From Podaxis mareebaensis (lineage: Eukaryota; Basidiomycota; Agaricomycetes; Agaricales; Agaricaceae): a stretch of 64,000 nucleotides of DNA. Both the position numbers and the translations under genes were made by a program. The notes under the pieces were generated by a model. That model saw only the letters and a program-made list of their open reading frames with translations, was not told the origin of the DNA and did no database searches. The stretch is taken from the NCBI GenBank assembly GCA_018524725.1, contig JAEUWP010000611.1, forward strand, positions 1 through 64,000. The letters run 5' to 3'. This document shows, piece after piece, positions 23,508-36,366 of this stretch (position 1 is its first letter; each line of letters opens with the position of its first letter).

Positions 23508-26326
23508 TCATTTTTCTATGCCAGAGATAACTTGACTGCCTTCGACATCGTGTGATCCGAGCGTCTCGAACACATCCTTTTCATCCACTTCCCTGAGTCC
23601 AGGTGGAGGCCAGATGAAGTTCAATCCAAGCCAAACCGCTCCACTGATGAAAAGACCAAGGAACCAGGACATGTAATAGACATTCCTTGGAGTAGTTCAG
23701 CGTCAGGCAGTGCTTAGAGCACGGTGAGGAGAGATGAGATGCTTACATCCACGTCATGTTCACTTTAACTACCGTTGCGCTAACTGAAGCAGCGAACCCT
23801 GGCAAGTTTGGAAACACACCCTTGACTTTACGTGAGCACATCTTGGCGTTACAAAGCAATTTTGGGCATACAAGAATCCAAGCAATTGGTGCCCTCCAAT
23901 TGACTCCGTGCCAGAACCTGAAGTTGGTGTTAAACTATAAAGTATATTTTAGAGGTGATGATTTGGCGTACCAATAATCGCTGGAGGCGTTTGGGATGAA
24001 CAGGTGCGAAAGTTTGAGGCGTCGCCGCCTCACTATGTGATACTCGGTCTGAGACGATGACGGAGTTCTATGTTCCTCTGAGCGAGATGGGAAGGATGGG
24101 ACTCACGAGCATGATTCCAGTTAGAGGGCCAAGGAAGACCGCGTATCCAGAGAGTGCCGTTATGAAGCTGTTTGGACTCTATACATGTTTCAAATGAGGA
24201 GTGACGAAGCGAGACATTGAACCATGAAACTCACGTTCAGGATCCTCCATGGCTGGATGAGAGCGCCAATGATCGCGATAACAAATGAACCTCGCCGTAT
24301 GTTGACATAGCTAAATAACGTGAGCGAACCAGGGTGAACAAGGATAATGAAGTTCGTGTCTATTACCGTGGCAGGAGTGCAGAAAGGTCGATTCCACCAA
24401 CAACGGCACTTGCTACGATCTCCATTGCCCGGTCAGAGGCAGATTGTGTTCAATGAGCCTGAACTTACTGTAGAAGAAAGCGAAGACAGGAAGAACGCAA
24501 AGCCACCAAAGAACACAGCTGCCCTCGCTCCTTTCCCTTCGTGTTTCTGGATTGCGTACAGCAGATCATAGAGCTTCCTGCCGATACTTGTCAAACATTG
24601 AAGCAGGGGAAGAGTGAGTTGCGAACAAACCAGAGAAGTGGCTCGTCTGGATAGAAACCACGCGCGCATGAAGTTGTGATTATCCCTAAGATGTTCGCAG
24701 ATAGGAAGCAGATGGGGACAACGAAGATCTGTCCCCAAATCTGATCGTTTGGGCGCTTCGCGTATCGAGTAAAGTCTAAGAAAGATACCATTAACAATAG
24801 GTAACCATTCCTAAGATAACGTACCGCTTTGGTATAGAATCCCACTTGACCAAGAGCCTATACCCCTCGTCGTCATCCACATCATCGTCCAATTGATTTC
24901 GGACCCAGAAAGCTCAGTGTCGAATGTATCATCGGGGTCATTCCACAGGGGACCAACGTTTCCTTGTTTCACGAGTGCCCATATGAAAATCACGAATACT
25001 GTGATCGTCACGATCACCGAAGCAAATAGTGCAGGTAGGTGGTACCTGGATATGTCATGGTCAAGGTTCGCCAGCCACAGCCAACAGAGATGGAGCTGAC
25101 CGTTCAGGCTTGAGGAGAATCAATGGTAGCCCGATTACCCAAAATATTACGAACGATACTAACGAAACAATCAATCAACTCTCCTGTTCCTTGATGGAAC
25201 ACTGGAAACCTACCGAATTCGTTAGTCTTCATAGCTGCGCTCTCTGGGAAATGGTTCTTCATTTGGTGAAAACTCGCTGCCACCAAGCTCAGGAAACCTG
25301 GAAAATGGAATGAGCGGGAGGCACTCACGCCAAATTGCTCCTATCATAATCTTCACCATCTGTCCTCCGTACCATGCATCAACGCCAAACCAGCAACATG
25401 CCAAAATGACACGATTTATCACCACAAACCACGATCCTCGGCTATACACACCTTCAGTCCCAAGAGAATCCCAAGAACAGTGTCGTAACGGGATGAGACG
25501 TACATTCCCCAACAAGTTCGGTTGACAACAGCCTGAAGGTTGAAGGATCGATAGTGTATGTCTGCAAAACGACAAATCACACGCACGAATGGAATATGCC
25601 ACGTACTTCCTGCTTGTCCGCTGATGACCATGCCAAGGGCAATGCTGGTCAAGAGCCAGGTGTGAGTCAAGAGCCATTGAAAAGGAGGACGTCAGTGGAG
25701 ACCCACACTACGTTGCTAACGGCACAGACTGCAAGGGAGACCGAAACATTAGAGAACCACGTACGATGGGCGAATAACTACGCTGTCAGGGCATACCTGC
25801 GATTGCTTGGCCAACCGTGAGCCCAGCGGCCACTACGACACATCTTGTAAGCGAATACTTCCTGCAATACATTCTTTGAGACTTACACGCCGTTGATGCT
25901 CCGGACCATGAACCAAGGCTGATGCCTAGAGAGCCGGATAAGCACGGAACATAATGACAAGACCGACACATACCTACGGAAAGCCAGAAGTATACAAACG
26001 TTCTCTTCGTCCATGTTCTGCGCGCTGGGGGAAAAGGAAGAACGTCCTCGTTCTGATACGGCGTCGCCGTTGTAGAAACCTTCAGAAAATCGTCTCAGTC
26101 CTTCATCATCGCAGGTTACAAATACATGGGATGTGCCTACCTGCAACGATAGCATAGCAAATTTCCGGAGAAAAGAAAGTCGTGTCGAACCCTTCGGTAC
26201 CTCTTTCTTAATATATCATCTGATCCCTGTCAAAAACAGCCTGCTGCGTAGCGCCGTAATAGCTGGTTCTGACTCACGTCGCGAATTCGCCCTCCTGCTC
26301 CTAGCCTCAGATAGGAAATGATGCAT
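23508..26326 (-). CDS. NCS1-family nucleobase/allantoin-type permease
   Basis: A heavily split gene of about ten exons. The NCS1 entry motif reads NEDVLPFPPARRTWTKRTFV. Following membrane segments include SVGISLGSWSGAST and AAGLTVGQAIA, then WFGVDAWYGGQMVKIMIGAIW, the family's hallmark region. Later segments are INWTMMWMTTRGIGSWSSGI, DFTRYAKRPNDQIWGQIFVV and LYDLLYAIQKHEGKGARAAV. The end is YYMSWFLGLFISGAVWLGLN and a cytosolic tail, with TGA at 23510-23508. The family imports purines, pyrimidines, allantoin or related compounds with a cation across the plasma membrane; substrate not readable. The N terminus (MHHFLSEARSRR, then an intron) is the least certain part. Confidence 0.85.
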
Positions 26327-26779
26327 CAAAGACTCTTATGCGGGATTTTGGGCGGTCAATGCAGTAGGGAGGGTCATAGAACGTAACCTGCTCCTGTCCG
26401 ACCCAGGGATACGAGAATGAATAATCGTAACTTGAGGGCCATTGGTTGATGGCGAGGCTGGCAATGAAGGGGCATCAATTTCAGTTGTAAACCAAGCATT
26501 ACAAGGTCATTGAATGCTGTGTGTAATCTTCGTAAATTAGCTGTTTCATCGTTCGGGTTGCTGGCCGCAGCTGGTAGCTATCATGCTTTGCCCAGCGGAT
26601 TGGAGGCCAAGGTGGGTTGGCAGGGGTGTTATTCAAAATACGATGTGACGAAGAATTGAAACTTGTCAATGGTTTGTGTTACCTTCTTCGTATCAATACC
26701 GCCTGGGTTCGCTGGATCTGGCGCTGGTCCTATCCAGGTGCGTTGGAGGGTCCAGAAGTAATGGGGATATCATTCCCAT

Positions 26780-27010
26780 CCGCTCTCCCAAAATCGGATG
26801 GTGACCCAAATAGCATTGAGAAGGAGCCATGTGATCGCAATAATCAAGAACCCGAGGAACAAGGACGTGTGGTACATATGGCTACTCCAGCAGAAATTTT
26901 GTTGTTGGTTGCCAACGAAAGCTTACTTCTACGGTGAATTGATACGAAGGGACGCAGAAGTGACGGAAGCGATGAACTCGGGCTGCCGGGACGTCACCTT
27001 TGCAGCTCAC
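26780..27010 (-). pseudogene. C-terminal relic of a second NCS1 permease
   Basis: The minus strand reads MYHTSLFLGFLIIAITWLLL and NAIWVTIRFWESGWE, aligning with YYMSWFLGLFISGAVWLGLNF at the end of the intact permease. Just upstream, LPGSPEFIASVTSASL aligns with LPGFAASVSATVV. Only about 230 bp is recognisable. It sits directly upstream of the complete gene and is probably the end of a tandem copy lost by deletion. Confidence 0.65.
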
Positions 27011-29257
27011 AGCGACTAAGGAAACATAGAAAAGAAACGGTTAAAATCACCAGAGCCAGTTGCAACGGGTGCTTACAATCGCTTAGGAAGGCTTAGGAAG
27101 CTAGGAGGCTAGATGTGAGTGGGTTTGATATTTTGACTAGAAAATGCCTCGGGATGTATTACACCTACGATTATCAAGAAAGTGGAGTACGGGGTTGGAA
27201 ATCGGTTTGTAATCCCGTGAGCGGGCCTCAGAGGACAGCGCAGCCGGAGAAATAGTAGAAATGAGCTATGTGCAGTGCTGTATACGAGTGGGAAGGTATA
27301 CCGAGGATGCATAGGACGCGTATTGAAGATTTTCCACGGGTTGACGACGGTTTCAATGACTTGATGATGATGGCTAATCTAGGGCGTACGGTGATACGGC
27401 TAAGGGAATACTGCATCCCCAAGTTGGCTTTGCGTTCCAGGAGGACATACCGCGACAGTAAAGCTGCTAGGTGCGCCGTCAGCAGTATCGCGAGGCGCAG
27501 GCAGTTGTAAAAGCAAGAAATGTGGGCCCGGCGGAGAAAGCCACTGCCCCGTTATTGTCCCTTCATACTGATGTATAAGACATTGTAGAATTTGTAAGAC
27601 ATTCACTGGGGTATAGGCCTGGGCGGGTACTCGTCCCGGCGATGCCTAAAATACCCGGACCAAGGGGAAAGGCGGTGATAATAGAAATCCATGACCTCTA
27701 CGCTTCTTTGCATATGGAGAGAGATCTTTGAGATATTTACGTTGGGCGCGGAGCTAGCCATAAATTCTTGGGAGCACATTGTTCTGTTATAATTGAAGAG
27801 AAACGTGGTCAAGGTTGGATACTTGGGATTGTAGCCACATTAACTATTTTTAACGGTGTCAAGGCAATGGTAGCTCACTGGTAAGGTCTCGGGAGGAACA
27901 CTGGGAGCGACATTCTCCAGAGAATTGGGGTACCCGGTTTGTTGGTCTCCATGCTCGCGTCCTTGGGAAAACCGTTTTACCTGTTGCAGAAATCGACTAG
28001 AGGGATGTCAACGGTAATGCATTCATGCGACCGCGTGAATGAGATTCACATACACCATAATACGCCAACTTGACCGTCTTCGTCCCTAGAACATCCTCCT
28101 ATACCTCCACCAATAACAGGGAATGATTCAATAAGAACAATGAACCGAGTCTGCGGCTAATGTTGCCCTTGACAAACTAGTATGCCACGTTGAAGGTTTA
28201 CAGAACTCATGACCCCAGTTCGTGCAGCACACAACCGTTCGAGGTAAAAAGTTCAAGCCGAAAGGAAGTTGAGGTTGGCAAAACAAAACGAGGAAAGAGA
28301 CAGTTAAGATGGAATATGCCACCTTCCTCGGGACTTATCGTTGACAGCAAGACGGAGTGTGATTCTGCCGATGAAGTGAGCTACTTTATTTAATGCGAGG
28401 CGGACAAAAACTGCACACATGGAGGTGCTAATCGCTCAAACTGCGGACTGGGAAGGTGAGGTTCATTCACGGGCAGCTTTTGGTCACCGAGCTGTAACGG
28501 CCTGCCTGAAAGTCAAACCGACGGTCGGTTCGTCTGTGCTAAATACCCGGCACCACTGAACAAGTTGATAGCTGATCAAACCCTCAGGACTCGAAGTCAG
28601 TAAGGAGATGGATTGGAGATAGGATGTTGATAGAAGCCAGGGGACACGAAGGTACTTCTTAACGGAGCCTTCTGCTTTTGAGAGAAGTAGTGAGACGCCG
28701 CCATTTGACATGGGGGAATTCTGGGGGTCAATGGCGTGGGACGGACGTCAGGCAAGCAGGGGGTCCAGGAAGTTCATTGGAGGGATGTCCAGTAATCTTT
28801 CGAGCGGTCAGGGGGTTCCGCATCCAGGCCAGCAACTCAAATCGAAAACAGTTTGTTCACGTGATGTGTCCCCTGGACGCTAGGCCGGTACTGATACAAC
28901 GTTGTTCGCTTGTATAATTTTCAAGACAATCGGCTGGGGTATATAAGCAATGCAAGGTGCTCCAACCAGAGCGTGTGAATAGTAGATTTGAACGGGAAAT
29001 ATTTGAGAGGAGTTCGCAAATGGTTCTCCCAGCCGCGTCTTCGGAAGTTGCCAATTGCCTTGTTCTACTCCAGGTTAGCCTCACCTGACTTGGACACTAG
29101 CGCCAACATTTCATTCAAAGGATTGGTCTTGGAATAGAAATAGTCGTGGGGAATACGTTGCACCTGAAGTTTTAGGCGATGCCGTCCATTTCTTGTCCTC
29201 TACCCACCACCGCCTCACCAGTTTATTCCTCTTCTTGAGCCGCTTTCTGACGATACC
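27011..29257. other. Gene-poor interval before the P450 gene
   Basis: About 2.2 kb with only short, overlapping open frames and no domain. A TATA-like GGTATATAAG lies at about 28938-28946, and a short frame begins MVLPAASSEVANCLVLLQ near 29020. Both could belong to the P450 leader or to a lost gene. Confidence 0.35.
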
Positions 29258-31400
29258 ATGGCTGTTTTGGACCCTTGGGAGCTCACGGCTGTGGCTGGCA
29301 CACTCTTGATAGCGGCATATCTGTACAGCAACCGCCACCCTAACCCGCACCCCCTCCCACCTGGCCCAAGAAGATTGCCCATTGTTGGGAACCTGTTTGA
29401 TATACCAGCCACGTACGCATGGAAGGTGTATGCTGAATGGGGAAAGAAGTACAGTGCGTGTTCCCCCCAGGCTTGCTGTGACACAATATATCGATCTGTC
29501 GAAGACTCAGATATCTTGTACTTGAACGCCGCTGGGAAGTCGATTGTGATACTCAACTCATATGATGACGCCAAAGAGCTGTTGGACAAAAGATCGGTGA
29601 TATACTCGAGTCGGTGCGCATTCATAACCTTTCACTTGGGGTGATTGTAACTCCAAGGAATTCATAGACCGGTGTCAGTTATGCTGTCTGAGCTGTAGGT
29701 CGAATAACCTCTACTAAAGAGCCTATCCTGACCCATACCAGGTCTGGATTTGGCTTCCAGTTTGGCCTCATGCCTTATGGTGAGCCATGGCGAGTTCGTC
29801 GTCGCCTCTTCAACAAGTACTTCAACAACGCCCTCGACCACCAAGTCCAAGAAGTCAAATACATACGCCGCCTTCTTCATCAGCTCTTGGAGCGCCCCGC
29901 AGACTTGATGAAACTGATGCAACAGTAAGGCTTCTTTTCTCTCCAGGGAAAGGTGTGTCCTCAAGAATAGATGATACGCACAGTATGGTCGGCTCCGTTA
30001 CACTTTCAACAACATACGGTATAGACATTCTTGAAGAAGATGACCCAAACATGCTGGTTGCCCGCCGTGCCCAGAGGATTATCGGAGAATCATTGGCGGC
30101 TGGTTCTAAGCTTGTTGATATGATGCCCTTGTTGAAACATCTTCCGGCTTGGTTCCCAGGTGCTTCTTTTCAGAAAATAGCAGCCGAGGCACGCCTTCAT
30201 GTGCATAGGCTACGAGAGGGAATTTTCGAGCAGGCCCATCAAAAATGGGTGAGTGCCTCTCGCGCATAGGTGCTCGGTCAAACTTCACACTTCCTCATCC
30301 CTGGCTACAGTCAACACGTGCATCCTTGAATCCTTCTTTTGTCTCATTATGCTTGGAGAGCTGCCATAACAAGGATGACGAGGAGCAAATGACCCTCTTC
30401 AAGGACGTGGCAGGCATCGTGTACCTGGGTTAGTCCACATCACCGCCCCGATCTGCGTTACTGATGTAAAACAATAGCTGCTTCGGATACAACAACGGCT
30501 GCTCTGGAGACATTTATTCTTGCAATGGTTTGCTTCCCTGACGTACAAAAACGTGCACAACAAGAATTAGATCGCATACTGGAGGGTGACAGGTTACCAA
30601 AACACACGGATATGCCCATGTTACCCTATATATCTGCCCTCGTAAAGGAAGTGTTTCGGTAAGATTCACCTTATGTTTCACAATCACCAGCTGAGCCAAT
30701 TTCGATACAAGTTGGCAATCTATTGTCCCGGGAGGTCAGGTTGGCGCATCTTCATGCCAAATCACTTGCTGACTGTATTGCCAGGTGTCGCCCACAAGTC
30801 CACATCACCCGATGTCTATAAAGGTTATTATATTCCAAAAGACAGTATCATTATTTTCAACGAATGGTAATCGCAATTCTTCCTCCTCTGGCTTGAGACT
30901 CATCCGCGAGCAAGGGCTATGCTCAATGATGACCGCAATTACCCAAATCCGCAGGAATTCCAACCTGAAAGATATCTCACTGCAGATGGCCAATTGAAGA
31001 CGAAAGATGATATTCGAGATCCAACCGATATCGCATTCGGCTTCGGACGCAGGTGGATTGCCTCATTACATTCTTCGTGGTTGATGTACTTATTTAAGTT
31101 AGAATTTGCCCAGGGGCTCATGTTGCGTTGTCCTTCACTTGGTTGGTAGCTGCATCGCTTCTGACAGTATTCGATATTGAGAAGGCACTGGACTCCGATG
31201 GCCGGCCAATCGAACCTACACGAGAATATACTTCGGAGGCTGTTTCGTAAGAGTCTCAGTCTTCTAGTCGATAAACATATGGCTCATTTTTACCGACTGC
31301 TAGACATCCTCTGCCCTTTGCCTGCTTCATTAAGCCTCGCTCTAGCGACGCTGTGATGCTTGTTCAGGAAGTTATGGAAATGGTCAATAATGGCGAGTAA
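29258..31400 (+). CDS. Cytochrome P450 monooxygenase
   Basis: Exon 1 (29258-29453) begins MAVLDPWELTAVAGTLLIAA, an N-terminal membrane anchor, followed by the proline hinge HPLPPGPRRLPIVGN. Spliced exons read SDILYLNAAGKSIVILNS, then GFQFGLMPYGEPWRVRRRLF with the helix C WR motif. The helix I oxygen-binding region is AASDTTTAALETFILAM. The ExxR region is KEVFR, and the PERF-type motif is FQPERYLTADGQLK. The heme loop FGFGRR joins ICPGAHVALSF across an intron and supplies the Cys ligand. A short exon (WQSIVPG) between two introns is needed for the frame. The stop is TAA at 31398-31400. Substrate unknown. The first intron interrupts just after GKKY. Confidence 0.9.
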
Positions 31401-32642
31401 ACTACTAGTACAACCCCTAGGTACTTGTCCTAATATGCTGTGTTTTGATAAAACGATATGAAGACCTACTTCACTCTGTCCGAATGAATGCTCACGAGGC
31501 ACCGTCCTTCGGCACGTGATTCAGATTGAAGCCTGATAGGGCGTTCTAAGAGGCATATCAATAGCTTACACTGAAGCAATGGTTATGAAGGAGGTGCCTC
31601 CAGCCATATGAGCCATTGGGCGTACCGTGACTTTCTCTCGTCTCGGGTTCTGTGGGTACTTCCACGTGCTAATCATTTACCGGAGCACTAGCCTTGAATC
31701 TCCCTAGAACGGTCATGAAAGATTGCCGGAGATGTGTGTTTCATTGACAGCGGGTGTTGCTTGATTTGATTTGAATGATGACCCTTCGACATGCTGTCGA
31801 GCTCGCATGGAAGGCCTATACGAGATGAAGGAAGGTATAGCGGACGCTCTTTTCCACACGATGGAATCATAATAATTCGTTTTGAAGATTAGGGTACCCC
31901 GTATCCAAATGCAGCCGACAAGTCGGTTGTCGTCCTCAGCAAGTGTAAAGTGGCCAAGGCCTGCTGTAACAGTGGTAGGTGATATATTCAATTTAGTGTA
32001 TGAGTCCCTCACGTCGTCATCGCCATTTGAGCTCGATAGTTTGCAGACCAATAGGCACGACGGAACTTAATCAGCGCTCTTCCTGGAGGCTCACCGCGAT
32101 CCGCACAAGTCAGTTATGGGATCCATACTGGTCCAATGTACATAGTATGGGGAGCTATGGCATGTCCGTCGTCGACATCTCAAAGAGGTACATCAACTCG
32201 TCAAACGCTACCGTCCATTAAGTTCGGGAAGTCAGGTATGCCCGTCGCATCCTCCATCGGCTTCCGATGACACCACAAATATCAGAAACTAGTGTAACCT
32301 AATCTCTCCTTGAGTCTTGAGGTGGTTGTTGACAGCATGGATTAATTCTATTGCGTTCCTAGTCGCGGGTAGATATCCTTCCCCTCAGAGTGATCCAAAC
32401 ATCCAGGTTTCAGGTCTAACTGGCAAAACGGGTATAATACTATCACTCGCAGAATGTCGACATGTTTCCTGTGCTTAAGCACTTTCCCGGACCTGCATTT
32501 TACATAAACAGTAGCCAAGCGTTCTTCGGTCCGAAAGCCAAGGGAAGTTGATGTTTTAGCCAGGCGTACAAGGAATGGGCCATATTTATATTGACCGATG
32601 GTCATGCTATAGAATTACGCGATCATACGATACTCCCCTCCA
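31401..32642. other. Intergenic region
   Basis: About 1.2 kb between the P450 stop and the GFA-family gene end. Open frames are short and unlike known families. Confidence 0.4.
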
Positions 32643-33262
32643 TCAACTACACCCTCCCGGAGCATCACCAGATGTTTCAGACATTAGTTCACTTTCGTCT
32701 TTATGCTTTTCCCATTTCGGCAGGCCATCTCTTACGTCCATCGAGCGCATTGAATAGAAGATGTGACACCTTGGAATTGTTTGTTAGGTCGGGTATGAAG
32801 GGATGTAGCTGATGCTCACGTTGGGTACCACTCCTTCTTTTCCTCCATAGTTTGAAAATTAATCAACGTAGGAAATATCAAGAGCATGTTCCGTCCCTCA
32901 TCCATAATTGGGGTACGACAATTAGCGCAAGAGACCTTGCAAGGCAACAAATATTCTTGCGTCTTCTCCGCTGGATGCCAGTAGATGAGTTGATCCTTTC
33001 CTTTTGTAAAGTGCATGTCGGTCTTGTGGATTATGGCCGCCTAGCTCTCATTATTCCAATTCTTCTAGAGGTTGAGGTAAAGTCATACCCATTGAAATGG
33101 TGCCCCATGCAATCGCTGACAGGTCGGGCAGTGACAGAACTTTGCGTCGAGAGGCTTCTCACGGGAAATCTCGTACTCAACTCTTCCGCAAAAGCAAGAC
33201 CCTGTGTAGACCACATGGAACGGCTGATTTGGGTGGCCGAGTGAGTAAGGTGGGCGGTCCAT
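32643..33262 (-). CDS. GFA/CENP-V family zinc protein
   Basis: Three exons with introns of 48 and 50 nt give 173 aa. The start MDRPPYSLGHPNQPFHVVY is the usual length for the fungal family. Zinc ligands are GSCFCGRVEYE, KFCHCPTCQRLHGAPFQW and CKVSCANCRTPIMDEGRNM. The C-terminal region is CHIFYSMRSMDVRDGLPKWE. Members are often annotated as glutathione-dependent formaldehyde-activating enzymes, but many have no proven activity. An upstream in-frame ATG at 33364 would add 34 unlike residues and is less likely. Confidence 0.88.
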
Positions 33263-33650
33263 TCGGTTACGGTGCACTTGGTCTTTGATTGGGAGTGGAA
33301 CATCGCGGGCATTGTGAGAATTTCGTTCTGGTGAAAGATGGGATATATGAGAATCGCCGGACATTAGACTGGAAGACAGAATTTGGCTTGACTGCTACGC
33401 CAACATTTCGCTAAAGAGCGCCCGGAATGTGAGGAGAGAGGACTGACTGACATCATCATGGAACATAGGGGCAGGATTGATGATATATGACGAATATGTG
33501 ATACATGCATATGATGCCTTGTCCCGGTATGGCACTCACAGGCTTTATCTATAGGAAGCTCTTCCTCAGCTGACATTTCCCAGGAAGATGTAACCGGGTG
33601 AAGTCTCGTCCACTTGCTGCGGATGAGTCGCCCTTTCCCCTTCGAATGCG
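33263..33650. promoter_or_regulatory. Divergent intergenic region of GFA and zinc-finger genes
   Basis: About 390 bp separates the two divergent starts and must hold both promoters. No clear TATA box is seen. Confidence 0.4.
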
Positions 33651-34719
33651 ATGGCTTACGAGTGCTCCGAGTGCAAGCGCAGATTTTCCTCTTCCGAGGG
33701 GCTGCGACAGCATTGCAGAGCAAAAGGCCACCCCCCATACGAATGTCTGTGGTGCAAGTGTTCTTTTGCAAAGGGGAAACACCTGATCAAAGTAGGTATT
33801 GTATCGGTCCTACCAAGCGCAATCCCTCACCTACACCCTAAATGGTAGCATATTTACGATAAACACAACGCAGAGACATGCCAGACAGAGCCACCAGTCA
33901 ACCACAAGGTGCTTGATCAGGCAAGTATATTTGTCAGTCTCCGTTTACTGAGAGCCATTGATGCTAGTCGATACAGCATTTGGAACGTTACATTGCCAAG
34001 GAGCGAGTTGAAGCAATCAACGAAGATGCTCTATCGTATACTCAGGAGTTACTCGACGAGGAGGAGGATACATACTGTATCCAGTGCAATAGATTTTTCC
34101 CGGATAACACTGGGTTTAAGCAGCATCTGGAATCGGTACACCACTGGTGCTTTACTTGCTCGCGTGGCTTTGATAGTCCCTTGAAACTCGCACAAGTACG
34201 CCTTTACACTCTATTCCAGAACGTTCCCACTCAAGCTCCGGCGTACAGCACCATAGGTCCCTCGTGCATGATGGCATTCGAAATTTCAAGTGCCCCTTCT
34301 GCAATATTGCCCTCAAGACCACATCTGCTATGGTTATACACCTAGAGGGCGATTGTCCCGACATGAGGCGTCCGACGGCGACGAAACACGAGCTCACGAA
34401 GCCGCGCATTGAAGTAGTACCTCGGATGAACCCCTCCTGTTCAGTCTGTGGACGCGAGCTCGCGTTACTCACCAGTCCTCCCTTCAATATAAAGAAGCGC
34501 AAGTGCCATCTTTGTTGGATGCGGTTCGAGACCCCTCAAGATCTCATAGCCCATATGAAGGAGACCCCAGAGCACCAGGGCCTTCTCTTTCACTGCTTAA
34601 ACTGTGAGACGGAGTTCCAGAGAATTCGTGAAGTCCTCTGGGAGGTGGGGATCAAGGACAAGTATATGAACAAGGCAAAGTCGCTGCTTATGTTGAATCG
34701 TCGGAGACGTTTGGTATAG
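33651..34719 (+). CDS. C2H2 zinc-finger protein
   Basis: Four exons (33651-33791, 33849-33920, 33968-34195, 34249-34719) splice to 303 aa. The first finger is YECSECKRRFSSSEGLRQHC. Later fingers are YCIQCNRFFPDNTGFKQHLE, CPFCNIALKTTSAMVIHLEG and CHLCWMRFETPQDLIAHMKE. The last is CLNCETEF near the end. Several have irregular histidine spacing, as is common in fungal proteins of this kind. The second intron can be read as GC-AG (GCAAGT donor, exon ending LDQ) or as GT-AG starting 12 bases earlier; both keep the frame. DNA or RNA binding is likely; targets unknown. Confidence 0.85.
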
Positions 34720-34886
34720 AGCCTGGGTGGGAATCACATACAAGTATGATGTCTCTTACAGGCTGAGCAGCAGTTATAATTTGCTTGAAACCCCTACAGT
34801 ATGAAATTCAGAGGAGTTATCGTTTTGCCACAGCACGCAACTACACCGCGGTGTTGTCCCTAAAAAGAAGATATATGAAAAATTGA

Positions 34887-34958
34887 TTCGGATACGGGGA
34901 ATCGAACCCCGGGCTATCGCGTGAGAGGCGATAATGTTAGCCACTACACCATATCCGA
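34887..34958 (-). tRNA. tRNA-Glu (anticodon CTC)
   Basis: Minus strand, 72 nt including the discriminator A. The acceptor stem pairs TCGGATA with TATCCGA. The D arm is GTGTAGTGGCTAAC. The anticodon stem ATCGC/GCGAT encloses the loop CTCTCAC, with anticodon CTC. The T arm is GGGGTTCGATTCCCC. A short T-run (TTTTT) lies just downstream as an RNA polymerase III terminator. No intron. Confidence 0.95.
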
Positions 34959-35527
34959 TGTTACTATGTAGGCGATCCCCTCCTAATTTATTTCTATAAT
35001 TCTTGTGAGTACGCTGTATGGCCTATTAGACCAAGGCCATAGCGCCCGTTATTGATCGACGAGCCAAACTGTAAGGATCGGCTAGCCTGAAGAGTATTTA
35101 GGATGAGAAAAGCTGGCGCATTACGCCTTTTATTCTGGTAGGGTCTTTCGTGGGCACTCGGAGTGAAGAATCAGCAAGTGTGGGAGACGGAAGAGAAAGA
35201 ACTTACACCACCGGCATTGGGAGCCTCTTCGGTTGGAGTGAAGCTGGTCAAGCTGGTTCTGTGACGAAGGCATCATGTCCTTATACTATGAGGTTGGTGG
35301 GTCGTTGATCCATCACGTGGCAGCCAAACCTTAGGCATCCCGGCACTCGATTTTACTCAGGGGATGCCTCACGTACCACAGGAACAGGGTTGTCTCTGAT
35401 TATAAGAGATAGACGGCAGCTTGGGCCTCAAATCCCACTTCTAACCATCGCATAGACAAGTAATCTGCGCCATCATACAAATAGCATTCGCTGAGTGTAT
35501 TCGTCGAGTCCGAGAGGTGAGCACCAC
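34959..35527. other. Intergenic region
   Basis: About 570 bp between the tRNA and the first defensin-like gene. Nothing recognisable. Confidence 0.4.
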
Positions 35528-35791
35528 CTATGTTATGCAACGCCAAACTATCCTTCCATTCTCTGTGAGGGACATAAAGTCAAACGAGTGCCGAGACTCA
35601 GTTAGACAGCACCTACCGTCCTGGACGCAGGAATGATCTCGGGCGCCAATAGTCACGCAAAGATCGAGGCAGGCAGCCTCACCTTGCGCAGGGCACATTA
35701 CATCCACCTCGCGCGCATCAGGAGTTGGGACAGCAATGGTAGTAGTTGAGAAGAGAGCAATGAAAGCAAAGGGAATTTGGGTAGGTTTCAT
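35528..35791 (-). CDS. Defensin-like secreted peptide with a five-cysteine framework
   Basis: Exon 1 (35791-35617) encodes a signal peptide (MKPTQIPFAFIALFSTTTIA) and most of the mature part. The intron 35616-35563 is 54 nt, and exon 2 ends at TAG 35530-35528. Spliced length is 69 aa. Cysteine order is C-x7-C-x3-C-x9-C, then W-x-C where the two clear defensins have C-x-C; the fifth cysteine codon is TGG. The intron sits after codon 58 in phase 1, exactly as in the two clear defensin genes, so common descent is likely. The intron is a multiple of three and has no stop. If it is retained, the product is 87 aa and gains an adjacent Cys pair. It may be a diverging or decaying defensin. Confidence 0.65.
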   Translation of the reverse strand: MKPTQIPFAFIALFSTTTIAVPTPDAREVDVMCPAQGEAACLDLCVTIGARDHSCVQDGRCCLTESRHSFDFMSLTENGRIVWRCIT

Positions 35792-36366
35792 GATGCCTGT
35801 CGGTTTTGGTTTACTTCCTCAAGGCTTCTGAGAGTCGAGCCTGACAGGCATAGGAAAGCGCAGCTGATATTGGTTCCGGCCATTAGTTCCAGTCAGACTG
35901 TCAGCGTATACAGCACATGCTACCAGTGGTCGCGAAGCGCGAGAAAACACAAGCTTTGCCCGGTTACATGTCCTTTTGAGGACGATGATTGACCGAGGCC
36001 TATCTCGTTCGTTGCCCATTCCATATGTCGAAGTAACAGTGCTTTTTATCGATTATCAATGGATAGCTGGGTTGAAATCAGGCAAGCGTCAGGCTTGGAA
36101 ATGATTTATACATGTAGGTAGTGACGGAGGCCTGCTGAGTGATAAAGTATCGGATTGAAATTGAATATTTTACGAGTTCATTACAGATTAGATATATGAG
36201 GTAAACTATATTGACTGGCCGATAGACAAGGGATTCGCAGTTTGAATCGCAAAGAAACGTACATAATACAAGGCCACTACTAACTATCATGCATACAAAT
36301 GATATCCTCTACCATAGTAAACAGGGATTCAAGTATATCAGTTGGGATTCCGGGGACAAGTGCCAT

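Noticed and set aside
27871..27920. A possible tRNA-like stretch
   Set aside because: No acceptor stem or T arm could be paired, unlike the clear tRNA-Glu at 34887.
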